64,000 nt of DNA from Nitratidesulfovibrio termitidis HI1. GTDB lineage: Bacteria; Desulfobacterota; Desulfovibrionia; Desulfovibrionales; Desulfovibrionaceae. The position numbers and the translations under genes are program-made. The notes beneath the pieces were generated by a model. The model worked only from the letters and a program-made list of their open reading frames with translations. It searched no databases and was not told where the DNA came from. This document shows positions 43,610-54,400 of the stretch, one piece after another (position 1 is the first letter of the stretch; each line of letters opens with the position of its first letter). The stretch is from the NCBI RefSeq assembly GCF_000504305.1, contig NZ_KI632512.1, positions 949,267 through 1,013,266 on the forward strand, written 5' to 3'.

Positions 43610-45583
43610 TTACGACACCTTGGCCCCGTTGGCCACCGGGCCGGACGCGGCCACCAGTTGCATGCCGCTTTCGGTGCGCACGGCAAGGATCATCCCCTGC
43701 GATTCCAGGCCGCGCAGCTTGCGCGGGGCAAGGTTGGCCACCACGGCCACCTGACGCCCCAGCAGGAAGTCCGGTTCGAAGTATTCAGCAAGCCCGGCCA
43801 CGATCTGGCGCGGAGCAGCCTCGCCAAGGTCCACTTCCACACGCAGCAGCTTGTCGGCGTTGGGGTGGCGTTCCACCACCACCACAGTGCCGAAGCGGAT
43901 GTCCAGCTTCTGGAAATCGGCAAACTCTATGGTGGCGGGTTCGTCGCCAGCAGCAGGCGCGGCGGATTGGGCGGCAGCCTGCGCGGGCGCGGCGGCCTTC
44001 TCCTTCTTCTTGCCTTCCGCCTTGGCGGGTTTGGCTTCTTCCGTCTTTTCCAGTTCCACGCGGGGGAACAGGTTGGACGATGCCGCCACGGTGGTCCCGG
44101 CGGCCAGCCCGCCCCAGCGGTCGGCCTCGTCAGCCAATTGCACGGTGGCAGGGTCCAGTGTCTGGCCCAGTTGCCCCAGCAACACAGTGGAAGCCTCGGG
44201 CATCACCGGCCACAGGTGCACGGCCACCTTGCGCATGCATTCCAGCATCACGTACATGACGGTGCCCAGACGCTCGGTGTCGCCCTGCTTGAACAGGGCC
44301 CACGGCGCGGCATGGTCCACGTAACGATTCAGGGCCCGCACCAGCTCCCACAGCGATTCCAGCGCGTTGGAAAAACGCACCCGCTCGAACAGCCGCACGT
44401 AGTTGCGTTGAGCCTCTTCCGCCAGGGTACGGATGGCCTCGTCTTCCTCGGTCAGCGGCCCCTGCGCGGGCACCACGCCGCCGAAGTACTTGGCGGTCAT
44501 GGACAGCACGCGGCTGAACAGGTTGCCGAGGTCGTTGGCAAGGTCCGCGTTCAGGCGGGCCACCAGCGCGTCTTCCGAAAAGCTGGCGTCACTGCCGAAG
44601 TGCATCTCGCGCAGCAAAAAGTAGCGGAAGGCGCTCAGACCGTACTTGTCGATCATGGACAGCGGGTCCACCACGTTGCCCAGCGATTTGGACATCTTGG
44701 TGTCGCGCACCAGCCAGTAGCCGTGCACATTCAGATTGTTGTAGGGCTCCAGCCCCGCCGCCTTCAGCATGGTGGGCCAGAATACCGCGTGCGGCTTCAG
44801 GATGTCCTTGGCCACCAGATGCTGCACGCCGGGCCAGAAGCGACCGAACTTCTCGCCATCGGGCCAGCCCAGCGCGGAGATGTAGTTGATCAGCGCGTCG
44901 AACCACACGTAGCACACGTAGTCCTTGTCGAACGGCAGTTCGATGCCCCAGGTCAGGCGGGACTTGGGCCGCGAGATGCACAGGTCTTCCAGCGCGCCGC
45001 TGTCCAGAATGCCCAGCACTTCGCTGCGGTAGCGCTCGGGCCGGATGAAGTCGGGGTTGTCCAGAATGTACTGGCGCAGCCACCCCTGATACTTTGACAT
45101 GCGGAAAAAGTAGTTCTTCTCGCTGATGTATTCCGGCTTCACCTGGTGCTGTGGACAGAGGCCGTTTTCCAGTTCCTTCTCGGTGTAGAACCGCTCGCAC
45201 CCGTAGCAGTAGTGGCCGCCGTATTCCCCGAAGTAGATGTCGCCGCTGTCGTAGACCTTCTGCAACACGTCCTGCACGCACTTCTTGTGTTCCGCGTCGG
45301 TGGTGCGGATGAACTGGTCATACTCCACGCCCAGATGCGGCCACAGGTCGCGAAACTGCGTGCTCACGCCGTCCACGAATTCCTGCGGCGAGCACCCGGC
45401 CTTTTCGGCGGCCTGCACGATCTTGTCGCCGTGCTCGTCGGTGCCGGTCAGGAAATAGGTGTCCTTGCCCAGCAGGCGGTGGAAGCGGCGCAACGAGTCG
45501 GCCACGATGGTGGTGTAGGCATGGCCGAGATGCGGCTTGGCGTTGACGTAGTAGATGGGGGTGGTGATGTAGAAGCGGTCCAC
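43610..45583 (-). CDS. metG: Methionyl-tRNA synthetase
   Basis: 657 aa from GTG 45583 (GGGAGA upstream; VDRFYITTPIYYVN is the usual start, and the open frame upstream is not conserved). HIGH motif PHLGHAY (17-23), KMSKS at ~295 (DTKMSKSLGN), and the zinc knuckle region CYGCERFY ... LCPQH between them. The C-terminal extension after a Lys/Ala-rich linker (EEAKPAKAEGKKKEKAA) is an EMAP-II/Trbp111-type tRNA-binding domain (FQKLDIRFGTVV, PNADKLLRVEVDLG, VANLAPRKLRGLESQGM), which dimerises the enzyme. Charges tRNA-Met, including the initiator encoded 2.4 kb away. Lies downstream of the ricT-like gene on the same strand. Confidence 0.97.
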   Translation of the reverse strand: MDRFYITTPIYYVNAKPHLGHAYTTIVADSLRRFHRLLGKDTYFLTGTDEHGDKIVQAAEKAGCSPQEFVDGVSTQFRDLWPHLGVEYDQFIRTTDAEHKKCVQDVLQKVYDSGDIYFGEYGGHYCYGCERFYTEKELENGLCPQHQVKPEYISEKNYFFRMSKYQGWLRQYILDNPDFIRPERYRSEVLGILDSGALEDLCISRPKSRLTWGIELPFDKDYVCYVWFDALINYISALGWPDGEKFGRFWPGVQHLVAKDILKPHAVFWPTMLKAAGLEPYNNLNVHGYWLVRDTKMSKSLGNVVDPLSMIDKYGLSAFRYFLLREMHFGSDASFSEDALVARLNADLANDLGNLFSRVLSMTAKYFGGVVPAQGPLTEEDEAIRTLAEEAQRNYVRLFERVRFSNALESLWELVRALNRYVDHAAPWALFKQGDTERLGTVMYVMLECMRKVAVHLWPVMPEASTVLLGQLGQTLDPATVQLADEADRWGGLAAGTTVAASSNLFPRVELEKTEEAKPAKAEGKKKEKAAAPAQAAAQSAAPAAGDEPATIEFADFQKLDIRFGTVVVVERHPNADKLLRVEVDLGEAAPRQIVAGLAEYFEPDFLLGRQVAVVANLAPRKLRGLESQGMILAVRTESGMQLVAASGPVANGAKVS

Positions 45584-45649
45584 GTGAGTCTCCCGATTCG
45601 GGCGCTGCGGGCGGTACGGGTCTGCCGCGCCGCCCTTGCGATATGATGC

Positions 45650-45675
45650 CCGCCCCCGGCGCACGCCGGGGGCGG
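45650..45675. other. Very stable GC hairpin between ricT-like gene and metG
   Basis: ccgcccccggcg (45650-45661) pairs with cgccgggggcgg (45664-45675). No T-run follows on the minus strand, so a pause or processing role is as likely as termination. It lies 67 bp above the metG start. Confidence 0.6.
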
Positions 45676-45744
45676 AAGCTGTTGCCTGTATGGTCGCCAT
45701 GCCCTGCTCCGAACCACGGAGCCGGGGCTGGCCGGTGTCGTCAG

Positions 45745-47445
45745 TTATTCGTTGCCGTGGCCGCCGTCGTGCCCGCCGCCGGAACCGCCCTCTCCGCCTT
45801 CACGGGGACCGGAAGGCCGCCGCTTGCGCTTGCGCCGCCCCCGGCTGGACCGCAGGGTGGACGGGTCGGTGTTTTTCAACGGGCCGCGCGCGCGGGGCAT
45901 GGCGATGGCCGCCGGTGCGCTCGCCACGGTCGGTGCCACTACAGGTGCCTGTACGGCAGGTGCAGCACCGGGCTGGTTTTGGGACGAACCAGCTTCAGGA
46001 GCCGCTGCCCCTGTGCCGGACGCCTGCGGCGCAGTGCCACCGTAGGGTTCGCCCGACCCGGCAGGTACCCCCGCCGGAACAACAGACTCGCCCCCCGCAG
46101 CGGAAGCAGCCGTAGTAACCGGCGCAACCGTAGCAACCGAGGTAATCGGGGCTGCCGCATCCGCCGGGGTGGAAACAGCGCCGTCACCGGTCAGGGCCGC
46201 GGGACCTGTCTCCACGACCACCGGGGCATCCGCCCCTTCGGCCTGCGGTACGGGGCCGCCGGTCATGAACGTATCGAAGGTTGCGGCAAACGCGGCCTGG
46301 GCGATGCTGCCAGCCGGAGCGGCCTCGCGCGCGGGGCGCGGAGCGTCATGAGGCGCGGACGGGGCGGGCTGGGCCTGTGGGGCACGTCCATCGCGCCGTT
46401 CTCCACGATCCGAACGATCCGAACGGTCGGGCCTGTCAGCCCTGTCCGATCGCTCCGGCCGATCGCCACGTTCACCCCGTTCCGGCCTGTCCCCACGCTC
46501 GGGCCTGCGCCCGTCACGCCCCTCGCGCGGCTGACCTTCCGGCCCATCCGCGCGGCGTTCATGCTGCCCGTCCGGGCGCGGCATGTTGCCGCCGTGACCG
46601 CCAGCGGGACCACCGCCGCCCTGCTCCGGTCGGCGCGGTTCCATCTGCTGCCATTCTTCCAGCGTGACCTCGACCTCTTCATTGGATTCGGTCAGCAGGG
46701 CCAGACTGCCCCGGAACATGTTGGCGCGCAGTACCTTCACCGCGCCGCGCGAGGTCAGGTACTTCTTGCCCAGGCGCGGGCAGCGCCGGTGGAATTCCTC
46801 GTAGTTTTCCTGCTCGTAGCTCAGGCAGCACAGCAGGCGCCCGCAGATGCCGGAAATCTTGGCCGGGTTCAGGAACAGATTCTGTTCCTTGGCCATCTTG
46901 ATGGTCACCGGGGCGAACTTGCGCAAAAAGCGGCGGCAGCAGCAGACCATGCCGCAGTTGCCCACCGCGCCGATCATCTGCGTTTCGTGACGCACGCCGA
47001 TCTGGCGCAGTTCAATGCGGGTGCGGTAGTTCTTGACCAGGTCCTTGACCAGTTCGCGGAAGTCGATACGGGTCGGCGCCGTGAAATAGAAGATGATCTT
47101 GCTGCGGTCGAAGAATACCTCCACGTCCACCAGCTTCATCTCCAGGTCGCGGCCCCGGATGCACTCGTTGCAGAAGGCGCGGGCCTCGTCGCCCAGCTTC
47201 TCGTTTTCCGCTGCCTGCTCCAGGTCCTCGCCGCTTGCCACGCGCAGGATGGGCCGAAGGTCGGCCTCGGCCTCGCCCGCGTCTTCCGGCAGGTCGTCGC
47301 GCAGGGTCACCACTTCGCCGATGCCCTGCCCCTGATCGGTTTCCACGATCACCCTGTCACCCACGGCAACGGGCTGACCACCGCTGAGAAAATAGTATAT
47401 CTGTCCGTATTCACGGAACTTGATGCCAAGTATTCGTTCCATCAT
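45745..47445 (-). CDS. PSP1-domain protein (RicT/YaaT-like) with long disordered tail
   Basis: 566 aa from ATG 47445 (or 47442). The N-terminal ~270 residues form the PSP1 domain: YYFLSGGQPVAVGDRVIVETDQGQ, VEVFFDRSKIIFYFTAPTRIDFR, RIELRQIGVRHETQMIG, then CGMVCCCRRFL and SGICGRLLCCLSYE. Cysteines here bind Fe-S clusters in B. subtilis RicT, part of a complex controlling RNA processing. The remaining ~270 residues are Arg/Asp/Gly-rich (GDRPERGERGDRPERSDR) then Ala/Pro-rich and disordered, with a basic end (RSSRGRRKRKRRPSG), which suggests RNA contact. The tail length is unusual. Upstream of metG, as often seen in Desulfovibrio-type genomes. Confidence 0.88.
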   Translation of the reverse strand: MMERILGIKFREYGQIYYFLSGGQPVAVGDRVIVETDQGQGIGEVVTLRDDLPEDAGEAEADLRPILRVASGEDLEQAAENEKLGDEARAFCNECIRGRDLEMKLVDVEVFFDRSKIIFYFTAPTRIDFRELVKDLVKNYRTRIELRQIGVRHETQMIGAVGNCGMVCCCRRFLRKFAPVTIKMAKEQNLFLNPAKISGICGRLLCCLSYEQENYEEFHRRCPRLGKKYLTSRGAVKVLRANMFRGSLALLTESNEEVEVTLEEWQQMEPRRPEQGGGGPAGGHGGNMPRPDGQHERRADGPEGQPREGRDGRRPERGDRPERGERGDRPERSDRADRPDRSDRSDRGERRDGRAPQAQPAPSAPHDAPRPAREAAPAGSIAQAAFAATFDTFMTGGPVPQAEGADAPVVVETGPAALTGDGAVSTPADAAAPITSVATVAPVTTAASAAGGESVVPAGVPAGSGEPYGGTAPQASGTGAAAPEAGSSQNQPGAAPAVQAPVVAPTVASAPAAIAMPRARGPLKNTDPSTLRSSRGRRKRKRRPSGPREGGEGGSGGGHDGGHGNE

Positions 47446-47741
47446 GCTCGCCGGTTTCAGCCGGTTGACGCCCGTCCGGAAACATTCCGGCGAAAGGGGA
47501 TGCGAACGGATTACGCCGCATGGCCGCGTGGCGGCCATCTCCACCTTCCTTGGCGAAATAACCTCCTCTTTTCCGCTTTTATGAGGCCTGTGTCAATAAA
47601 GCCGCGCCCCGCGCGGCCTTGGCGGCATTGCGCCGTTTCGGCAAGCGCCTGTTCCCGGCGGTTGCAACGCCCGTGCTCGTACCGTACAAGGTTCAAAGCC
47701 CATGTGACCAGTTTCACGAAGACCGTCCACCGGAGGCCCGC

Positions 47742-48299
47742 ATGCTCCCCCGCACCGAAGCCATCGAACTGCTGCGCTCGCACAACCCGGAACCCCACCT
47801 TGTCCAGCACGCCCTGGCAACCGAGGCCGTCATGCGCGGCCTGGCCGCCCGTTTCGGGCAGGACGCCGAACTCTGGGGCTTGGCCGGGCTGCTGCACGAC
47901 ATCGACTACCCCCTCACCAAGGAAACGCCCGAACGGCACGGTCTGGTTGCCGTGGACCTCATCGGCGACAGGCTGCCGCCGGAAGCCGTGCAGGCCATCG
48001 TGGCCCACAACAGCGAATACACCGGACGCGAACCGGCCAGCCTGTTCGACCGCGCCCTGCGCTGCGGCGAAAGCGTGACCGGCCTGGTCAGCGCCGCCGC
48101 GCTGGTGCGCCCCACCGGCATGGACGGCATGCAGGCCTCCAGCCTGAAAAAAAAGATGAAGGACAAGGCGTTTGCCGCCAGCGTCAGCCGCGAAAGAATC
48201 CGCGAGTGCGAGGCCATAGGCCTTGAGCTTGGCGAATTCCTGACCATCGCCATCGAGGCCATGACGCCTGCTGCCGCAGAACTGGGCCTGACCCGCTAG
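47742..48299 (+). CDS. HD-domain phosphohydrolase
   Basis: 185 aa from ATG 47742 (GGAGG upstream). HD motif LLHDIDYPLTK (His52, Asp53) with upstream His in VQHALATEAVM and later IVAHNSEYTG. Single-domain HDIG-type hydrolases act on nucleotides or related phosphates; substrate unknown. Divergent from the ricT-like gene. The stop codon lies inside a 17-bp tandem repeat. Confidence 0.85.
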   Translation: MLPRTEAIELLRSHNPEPHLVQHALATEAVMRGLAARFGQDAELWGLAGLLHDIDYPLTKETPERHGLVAVDLIGDRLPPEAVQAIVAHNSEYTGREPASLFDRALRCGESVTGLVSAAALVRPTGMDGMQASSLKKKMKDKAFAASVSRERIRECEAIGLELGEFLTIAIEAMTPAAAELGLTR

Positions 48300-48335
48300 T
48301 CGGCCTGACCCGCTAGTCGGCCTGACCCGCTAGTC
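48285..48335 (+). repeat. Three 17-bp tandem repeats spanning the HD gene stop
   Basis: ggcctgacccgctagtc is repeated at 48285, 48302 and 48319. The first copy holds the HD gene's TAG. Later copies are non-coding. More GGCC-rich short repeats follow up to ~48440. Confidence 0.85.
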
Positions 48336-48495
48336 GACCTGCCCCGTGCGCCCGGGCCGGTAGAGTCAGTCAGGCCAACCGGGCCGAGAGGGCCAGCCGG
48401 GCCGATCAAACAAATCAGGCCTATCGGGCCACGGCGCACCCCTTTCCGGCAACACCGACACCGCTCCAACGTACAACAACTCGAAGGAACCCCGC

Positions 48496-49491
48496 ATGAA
48501 GCTCTCGTTCGTCATCGTCGCCGCCAACGCGGCGAAGTACATCGGCGACTGTCTTGCCTCGGTCCGCGCCGCAGCGGCCGAAATGACGGGCCTTGCCGAA
48601 TCCGCCGACATCATCGTCGTGGACCGCGCCTCCACCGACGCCACCATTCGCAACGCACGCGACATCGCGCCCGAAGCCGTTATCGTCGAAGCCCCGGCCA
48701 GCGCCGGTTTTGCCGCCGCCGCAAATCTTGGCATCGCCCGTGCCAGCGGCGATGTGATCATCTTCGTGGACCCCGCCGTCACCCTGAGCCCCGGCGCTGC
48801 CCGCCGCCTGGCGGAACACATGGATACCACCCCCGCCTGCATGGTGGCCGGCGGCATGGTCACCGGCCCCAAGGACGCCGTACTGCGCGGCGCCGTCCGC
48901 CTGCCCGGCCTTATCGTCAAGCTGGCCCGCCTCAGCGGGCTGCCGGGCCGCCTGCCGCGCACCTGGTTCAACTGGCCCGCCTACGGCGAAAAGCACTTCC
49001 AGCAGCCCACCCGCGTGCAGGCCGTCTCGCTGGCGTTCGCCGCCGTGAAGACCGCCGCCCTGCGCAAGCTGGGTCCGCTGGACGAACGTTTTCAGGGCGA
49101 TGCCTTCACCGGGCACGACCTGTGCCGCCGCATCCGCCGCGCGGTGATGTTCGACTGGAACGTGGCCGTGGTGCCGCAGGCCCGCGCCTGTGCGCAGGAC
49201 GCCTTTGTCCTGCGGCCCGAAGTAGAGGACTTCGACCTGAACGGCGACGGCGTGGTGCGCGCCCGCGTGCGCGACGAAATGCTATACGTGTGGAAGAACT
49301 ATTGCGTGCTCACCTCGCTGGGGAACAGCCTGCTGGAACTGGTCGGCACCAGCATGCGCTACGTGGTGTCCGCGCTGCCCGGCATCGGCTGCGACAAGTG
49401 CGCCCGCCACAACGCCGCCGTGCTGCGCGAAACATCGCGGGCCATGCTGGATACCCAGCTTGGCATGCAGTACCCCACCACCCCCTGGTAG
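48496..49491 (+). CDS. GT2-like glycosyltransferase
   Basis: 331 aa; AAGGA precedes ATG. GT-A fold: MKLSFVIVAANAAKYIGDCLASV, IIVVDRASTDATI (first Asp motif in the form VDRAST), APASAGFAAAANLGIARASGDVIIFVDP (in parts; second Asp motif FVDP), then FAAVKTAALRKLGPLDERFQGD and HDLCRRIRR. It resembles rhamnosyltransferase-type GT2 enzymes for surface glycans. C-terminal ~100 residues contain WKNYCVLTSLGN and Cys-containing IGCDKCARHNA. Sugar and acceptor unknown. Confidence 0.87.
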   Translation: MKLSFVIVAANAAKYIGDCLASVRAAAAEMTGLAESADIIVVDRASTDATIRNARDIAPEAVIVEAPASAGFAAAANLGIARASGDVIIFVDPAVTLSPGAARRLAEHMDTTPACMVAGGMVTGPKDAVLRGAVRLPGLIVKLARLSGLPGRLPRTWFNWPAYGEKHFQQPTRVQAVSLAFAAVKTAALRKLGPLDERFQGDAFTGHDLCRRIRRAVMFDWNVAVVPQARACAQDAFVLRPEVEDFDLNGDGVVRARVRDEMLYVWKNYCVLTSLGNSLLELVGTSMRYVVSALPGIGCDKCARHNAAVLRETSRAMLDTQLGMQYPTTPW

Positions 49492-49760
49492 CCGGGCGTC
49501 GGCACCGCGACGCGGCCTTTATCCGCGCGCGAAAGGCCGACGCCAAACATGAACGCTACGGGGCGGACGGCGCTAAACCGTCCGCCCCTTTGATTCCGGG
49601 CGCGCAGTCTGGCCTTATGGACTGCGCCATGCTATCCTGTGCAGGTATCTCCGGTGAAAAACCACCCAAAATGCCCATGAAGCCGTGGGACCGTTTTCAC
49701 CCGGCCCTTTCGGTTCCGCCCACTACACTCCAAGCCGCCATCCCCGGGAGGACAGACCCC

Positions 49761-51107
49761 ATGCCCTCGACCCGTTACGACAACGGCGTCCTGCAACTGG
49801 ACACCACCATTCCCGTCCTGGGACCGGCCAAGATACCCACCCCGCTCTGCTACGGCAGCTACGCCGACGAACAGGGCATCCCCCTGTTCCTCGACCGCGA
49901 GCACATCGCCGAACTGGGCGCGGAATCCGTGCCCCTGCTGTTCGAGCCCGCCGGGCCGCGCAGTCACCTGTATTTCGATTCCTCCAAGACCAAGTGCGCC
50001 ATCGTCACCTGCGGCGGCCTGTGCCCCGGCATCAACGACGTGATCCGGGCCATCGTCATGGAGGCGTACCACGCCTACAACGTGCCCGCCGTCATCGGCA
50101 TCCGTTACGGGCTGGAAGGGTTCATCCCCAAGTTCCGCCACGAATTCATGGAACTGACCCCGGACAAGGTCTCGGACATCCACCAGTTCGGCGGCACCAT
50201 CCTGGCCTCGTCGCGCGGGCCGCAGTCGCCCGAAGAAGTGGTGGACGCGCTGGAACGCATGAACGTCAGCGCCCTGTTCATGATCGGCGGCGACGGCACC
50301 ATGCGCGCGGCGTCGGGCATCGTGGCCGAGATCGCCCGGCGCAACCTGCGCATCTCGGTCATCGGCATCCCCAAGACCATCGACAACGACATCAACTTCA
50401 TCAGCCAGTCATTCGGCTTCGAAACCGCCGTGTACAAGGCTACCGAAGCCATCCAGTGCGCCCATGTGGAAGCGCTGGGGGCCATGAACGGCGTGGGGCT
50501 GGTCAAGCTGATGGGCCGCGAGTCCGGCTTCATCGCCGCGCACGCCACCCTTTCGCTGAAGGAAGTGAACTTCGTGCTCATCCCCGAGGTGGGCTTTACC
50601 CTGCACGGCGAAGGGGGCCTGCTGCCCGCGCTGGAAAAGCGGCTGCGCTCGCGCGCCCATGCCGTGATCGTGGTGGCCGAAGGCGCAGGCCAGCACCTGC
50701 TGGAAGGCACCGGAGAAACCGACGCCTCGGGCAACCCCATTCTGGGCGACATCGCCACCCTGCTGCGCACCGAAATCAAGCGCTACTGCGACGAGCATTC
50801 GCTGCCGTTCTCGCTGAAGTACATCGACCCCAGCTACATCATCCGCTCCGTACCGGCCAACGCCAACGACCGGGTGTACTGCGGCTTTCTGGGCCAGCAC
50901 GCCGTGCATGCCGCCATGGCCGGGCGCACCGGCATGGTGGTGTCCAAGCTGATGGACCGCTACGTGCACCTGCCGCTGGACCTGGTAACCCGCACCCGGC
51001 GCAGGCTGAACGTGGCGTCCGACTACTGGCGGGCGGTGCTGGAGTCCACCGGGCAGGTGGATCTGGCGGGGATGGTGCCGGATACCACCCGCGCCTGCCC
51101 CATCTAG
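49761..51107 (+). CDS. 6-phosphofructokinase (plant/TP0108-type clade)
   Basis: 448 aa from ATG 49761 (GGGAGG upstream). GGLCPGINDVIR for nucleotide/phosphate binding, IGGDGTMRAA (~175) with Gly as in ATP-using enzymes rather than Asp of PPi enzymes, and PKTIDNDI (~203) with catalytic Asp. The N-terminal ~75 residues before the core and MGRESGFIAAHATL fit the long-chain clade. Phosphorylates fructose-6-phosphate in glycolysis; ATP preference is inferred from GGDGT. Confidence 0.93.
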   Translation: MPSTRYDNGVLQLDTTIPVLGPAKIPTPLCYGSYADEQGIPLFLDREHIAELGAESVPLLFEPAGPRSHLYFDSSKTKCAIVTCGGLCPGINDVIRAIVMEAYHAYNVPAVIGIRYGLEGFIPKFRHEFMELTPDKVSDIHQFGGTILASSRGPQSPEEVVDALERMNVSALFMIGGDGTMRAASGIVAEIARRNLRISVIGIPKTIDNDINFISQSFGFETAVYKATEAIQCAHVEALGAMNGVGLVKLMGRESGFIAAHATLSLKEVNFVLIPEVGFTLHGEGGLLPALEKRLRSRAHAVIVVAEGAGQHLLEGTGETDASGNPILGDIATLLRTEIKRYCDEHSLPFSLKYIDPSYIIRSVPANANDRVYCGFLGQHAVHAAMAGRTGMVVSKLMDRYVHLPLDLVTRTRRRLNVASDYWRAVLESTGQVDLAGMVPDTTRACPI

Positions 51108-51154
51108 GCGCGGCCCCCAAAGCGTCCTTTCGCCCGCTGGCGTCGTCAAACTTC

Positions 51155-51212
51155 GCCGGCCATGTCGGTCGAATACGATAAGAGTATACTCCCTCATGGC
51201 CGGCTTGTTTTC
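51155..51212 (+). terminator. Probable terminator after 6-phosphofructokinase
   Basis: gccggccatg (51155-51164) pairs perfectly with catggccggc (51195-51204), then TTGTTTT. The loop of 30 nt is long for an intrinsic terminator but has its own small gtatac symmetry. The rest of 51108-51405 holds no gene. Confidence 0.55.
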
Positions 51213-51405
51213 CTTGCCAGCGAACGAAAATCCTGCTTTGGAGACCGCGCCTCGAAGACAGTGACGGGGCGTCACGTAAAGCACATGTTTCTTGCCGGAA
51301 GCCCGAAATCCTGTCGTCCGGGCACGGTCGGAAAGACAGTAACGTGCTGTCCTCAACCAGATAGCACGCAAAAATTCCTTCATTAGTCCTGGATACCCCC
51401 TCCCC

Positions 51406-54400
51406 ATGCCCACGCCAGCACTGACGCAAATCAAGGCCTCCGCCGGATCGGGAAAAACCTACACCCTGACCCGGCGGTTCCTGTCGTTGCTGGCGGGCGC
51501 GCGCGACGAGGACGGGCGGGCCTGCGCGCTGGCCGTGGAAGGTGGGCACTGCTGGCCGGACATTCTGGCGGTGACCTTCACCAACAAGGCCGCGTCGGAA
51601 ATGAAGGAGCGGGTCATCCGGCTGCTCAAGGAGCATGCTCTGGCGGATCCGGCCAAAACAGGGAAAGACGGGGGGGATGGCGCATGGCCCCCGGCCCGCG
51701 CGGCCCGCTGGGTGGACATCATCCTGCGGCGCTACGGCGCGCTGAACATCCGCACCATCGACAGCCTGCTGACCATGCTGGTGCGGCTGGCCGCGCTGGA
51801 ACTGTCCCTGCCGCCCGACTTCGAGCCGTCCTTTTCGCCCGACGAATATTTCGAGCCGTTGTACGACCTGATTCTGGACCGCGCCCGCCGGGGCGACGTG
51901 CAATTGCGGGACGACGTGCGCGACGCCTGCCGCCTGCTGCTCTTCCACACCGATCTCAAGGGGTTCACCGTGGGGGCCGGGCTGCGGGTGCGCCTTTCGC
52001 AGCTGTTGCAGTTGCATCTGGCGGAAGGTGGCATGTCCGGCCCCGACCCGTTTGACGAAACCCCTCACCGGGGTGGCCTGCCTGATGTGGATACCGACGC
52101 CCTGGCCGCCAGGCTGGTGACCATCCACTCGGACATGCAGGACGCCACAGCCACCCTGTCGCGCGTCCTGGCCGAAGAGCAACTCTCCGCAGCCGCCAAC
52201 CTGCACAAGTTTCTGGACAAGTGCGCGGAGAACAGCGCCTTTTCTCCGTTGTCCAAGTCGGTCTATCTGGAAAAAGGCGGGCTGGACGACTGCCTGCTGA
52301 AGGCCTCCAAAGGCAAGGGCAGCGACGATGCCCGCGCGGCCTTCGACGCCTGGCGCGACGCCTGCAACGATTTTGCCGTGCGCGGGCGGCTCATCCAGCG
52401 CGCCTTGCAGGTGGCCCCGCTGGCCGGTCTGGCCCGCGCCATGGCCGCGCACCTGCCCGATTTCCAGCGGCGCGAGGGCAAGCTGCCCCAGCCGCTCATC
52501 CCCCTGCACGCCCGCGACGTGCTGCACGGCGAGTTCGGCGTGTCGGAAGCCTTCTGCCGCATGGGCACGCGCCTCGCTCACATCCTTATCGACGAATTTC
52601 AGGACACCAGCCGCGACCAGTGGGCCGCCATCGAGCCGCTGGCCGTGGAATGCCTGTCGCGCGGCGGCGGGCTGACCTGGGTGGGCGACGTGAAGCAGGC
52701 CATCTACGGCTGGCGCGGCGGCGATTCCGCCCTGTTCGACGACATTCTGGCGTCCCCCGCGCTTACCGCCATCGTGCCCGACCCGGAGCAGGATACCCTG
52801 CCCCGCAACTGGCGCAGCCGTGCGGCCATCGTGCAGCACAACAACACCGTGTTCGCGCAACTGGACGACCCGCTGCGCGCGCGGGGCGTGCTGTCGGCCA
52901 TGCTGGGCGACAAGACGCCAACCCACGTACTGGACGAGGCCGCCGCGTCCGTGGCGCGGGCCTTTGCCGGGGCGGCGCAGGAAGTTCCGGACAGGGATTC
53001 GGCCCGGGGCGGGCTGGTGCGCATCGTCCCCCTGCACGGCGAGGATAACGGCGACCTGCGTGACAAGGTGCGCCAGCAATTGCGCGCGCTGTTTCTGGAC
53101 GATCTGGCCGCACGCCGCCCGTGGCGCGACGTGGCCGTGCTGGTGCGCAAGAACGACGAATCCGCGCTGGTGGCCTCGTGGCTCATGGACTGGGGCGTGC
53201 CGGTGGTGACCGAGAACAGCCTGCGGCTGGCCGACCACCCCCTCGTCACGCAGACCGTGGCCCTGCTGTCCTTCCTCGATTACCCGCCCAACGCGCTGGC
53301 CCTGTGGGAAGTGCTGACCGGTGCGGAACTGTTCGGCGGGGTCAGCGGGCTTTCCGACCGCGCGCTACGCGACTGGCTGGCCGACCGTTGCGCCCGCCCC
53401 GCCGACGACCCGCGCGGCGGCAGGGGGCTGCTGGCCGATTTTCGCGCCGCCTTCCCCGTGGCGTGGGAAACGTGGCTGGCCCCGTTCTACGCCCGCGCCG
53501 GGCTGATGGGCCCCTACGACACGGTGCGCGAAATCTTCGAACGCTTCCGCGTGGCGCAACGCCACCCGGAAGACATCGGCTACGTGCGCCGCTTTCTGGA
53601 GGTGGTGCACAACGCGGAATCGCGCGGGCTCACCTCTCTGGCAACCTTTCTGGAATTCTGGGTCGAAAGCGGCGGCGAGGAAAAGGTGCCCATGCCGGAA
53701 GCCATGGACGCCGTGCGGGTGATGACCATGCACAAGTCCAAGGGGCTGGAATTTCCGGTGGTGGTCATCCCCTTCCACCACCAGCCCGACCGTACCGATC
53801 CGCCGCTGGTTGTGGCCGAACTGGACGGCCAGCCGCTGCTGGCCCCGCTGTGCCCGGAAATGGGTGACCGCTACCACCACGCACAGGCGGCTGCCGCCGC
53901 CGAAAAACTGCACCTGCTCTATGTGGGCTGGACGCGCCCCGTGGACGAACTGCACGCCTACGTCACCTCCACCCCGTTTGCCGAGCGGAGTTCGTCCCTG
54001 CTGGCCGGGGTGCGCGCCCTGCTGGCCGGGTGCAACATCGACACGGGGCAGGAGTATGTGGCCGGGGTGGTGCCCCCAGCGCAGGAAGATGCCACCGATG
54101 ACGACGCGGCAAGGCAGACGGCACCCTCCGATGCTCCGCAGCCCTTGCCCGAACCGTCACCAGCCCCGGCGTCAACTCCCGACGTGGGCCACGCACCGGA
54201 CCAGTCCTCCACAGCCGCCCCGTGGCGGCCCATGCAATGGCTGCCGCGCCTGAAGATTTTCCGCAACCAGCTTGAGGAATTCACCTTTACCGAACGACGG
54301 CGCGGCATGCTGGTGCATGCCTGCCTTGAGCAATTGCGCCTTACCGGCGCGCCGGACCAGGACGCCGCCCGCGCCGTTGCCCACGGCATGCGGGCCTTCC

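Noticed and set aside
42599-45097. Plus-strand frame of 832 codons
   Set aside because: Overlaps the TVP38 gene out of frame and runs antisense to metG; no domain.
51162-51386. 74-aa plus frame before the AddA-like gene
   Set aside because: It starts inside the terminator hairpin, lacks a ribosome site and shows no domain.
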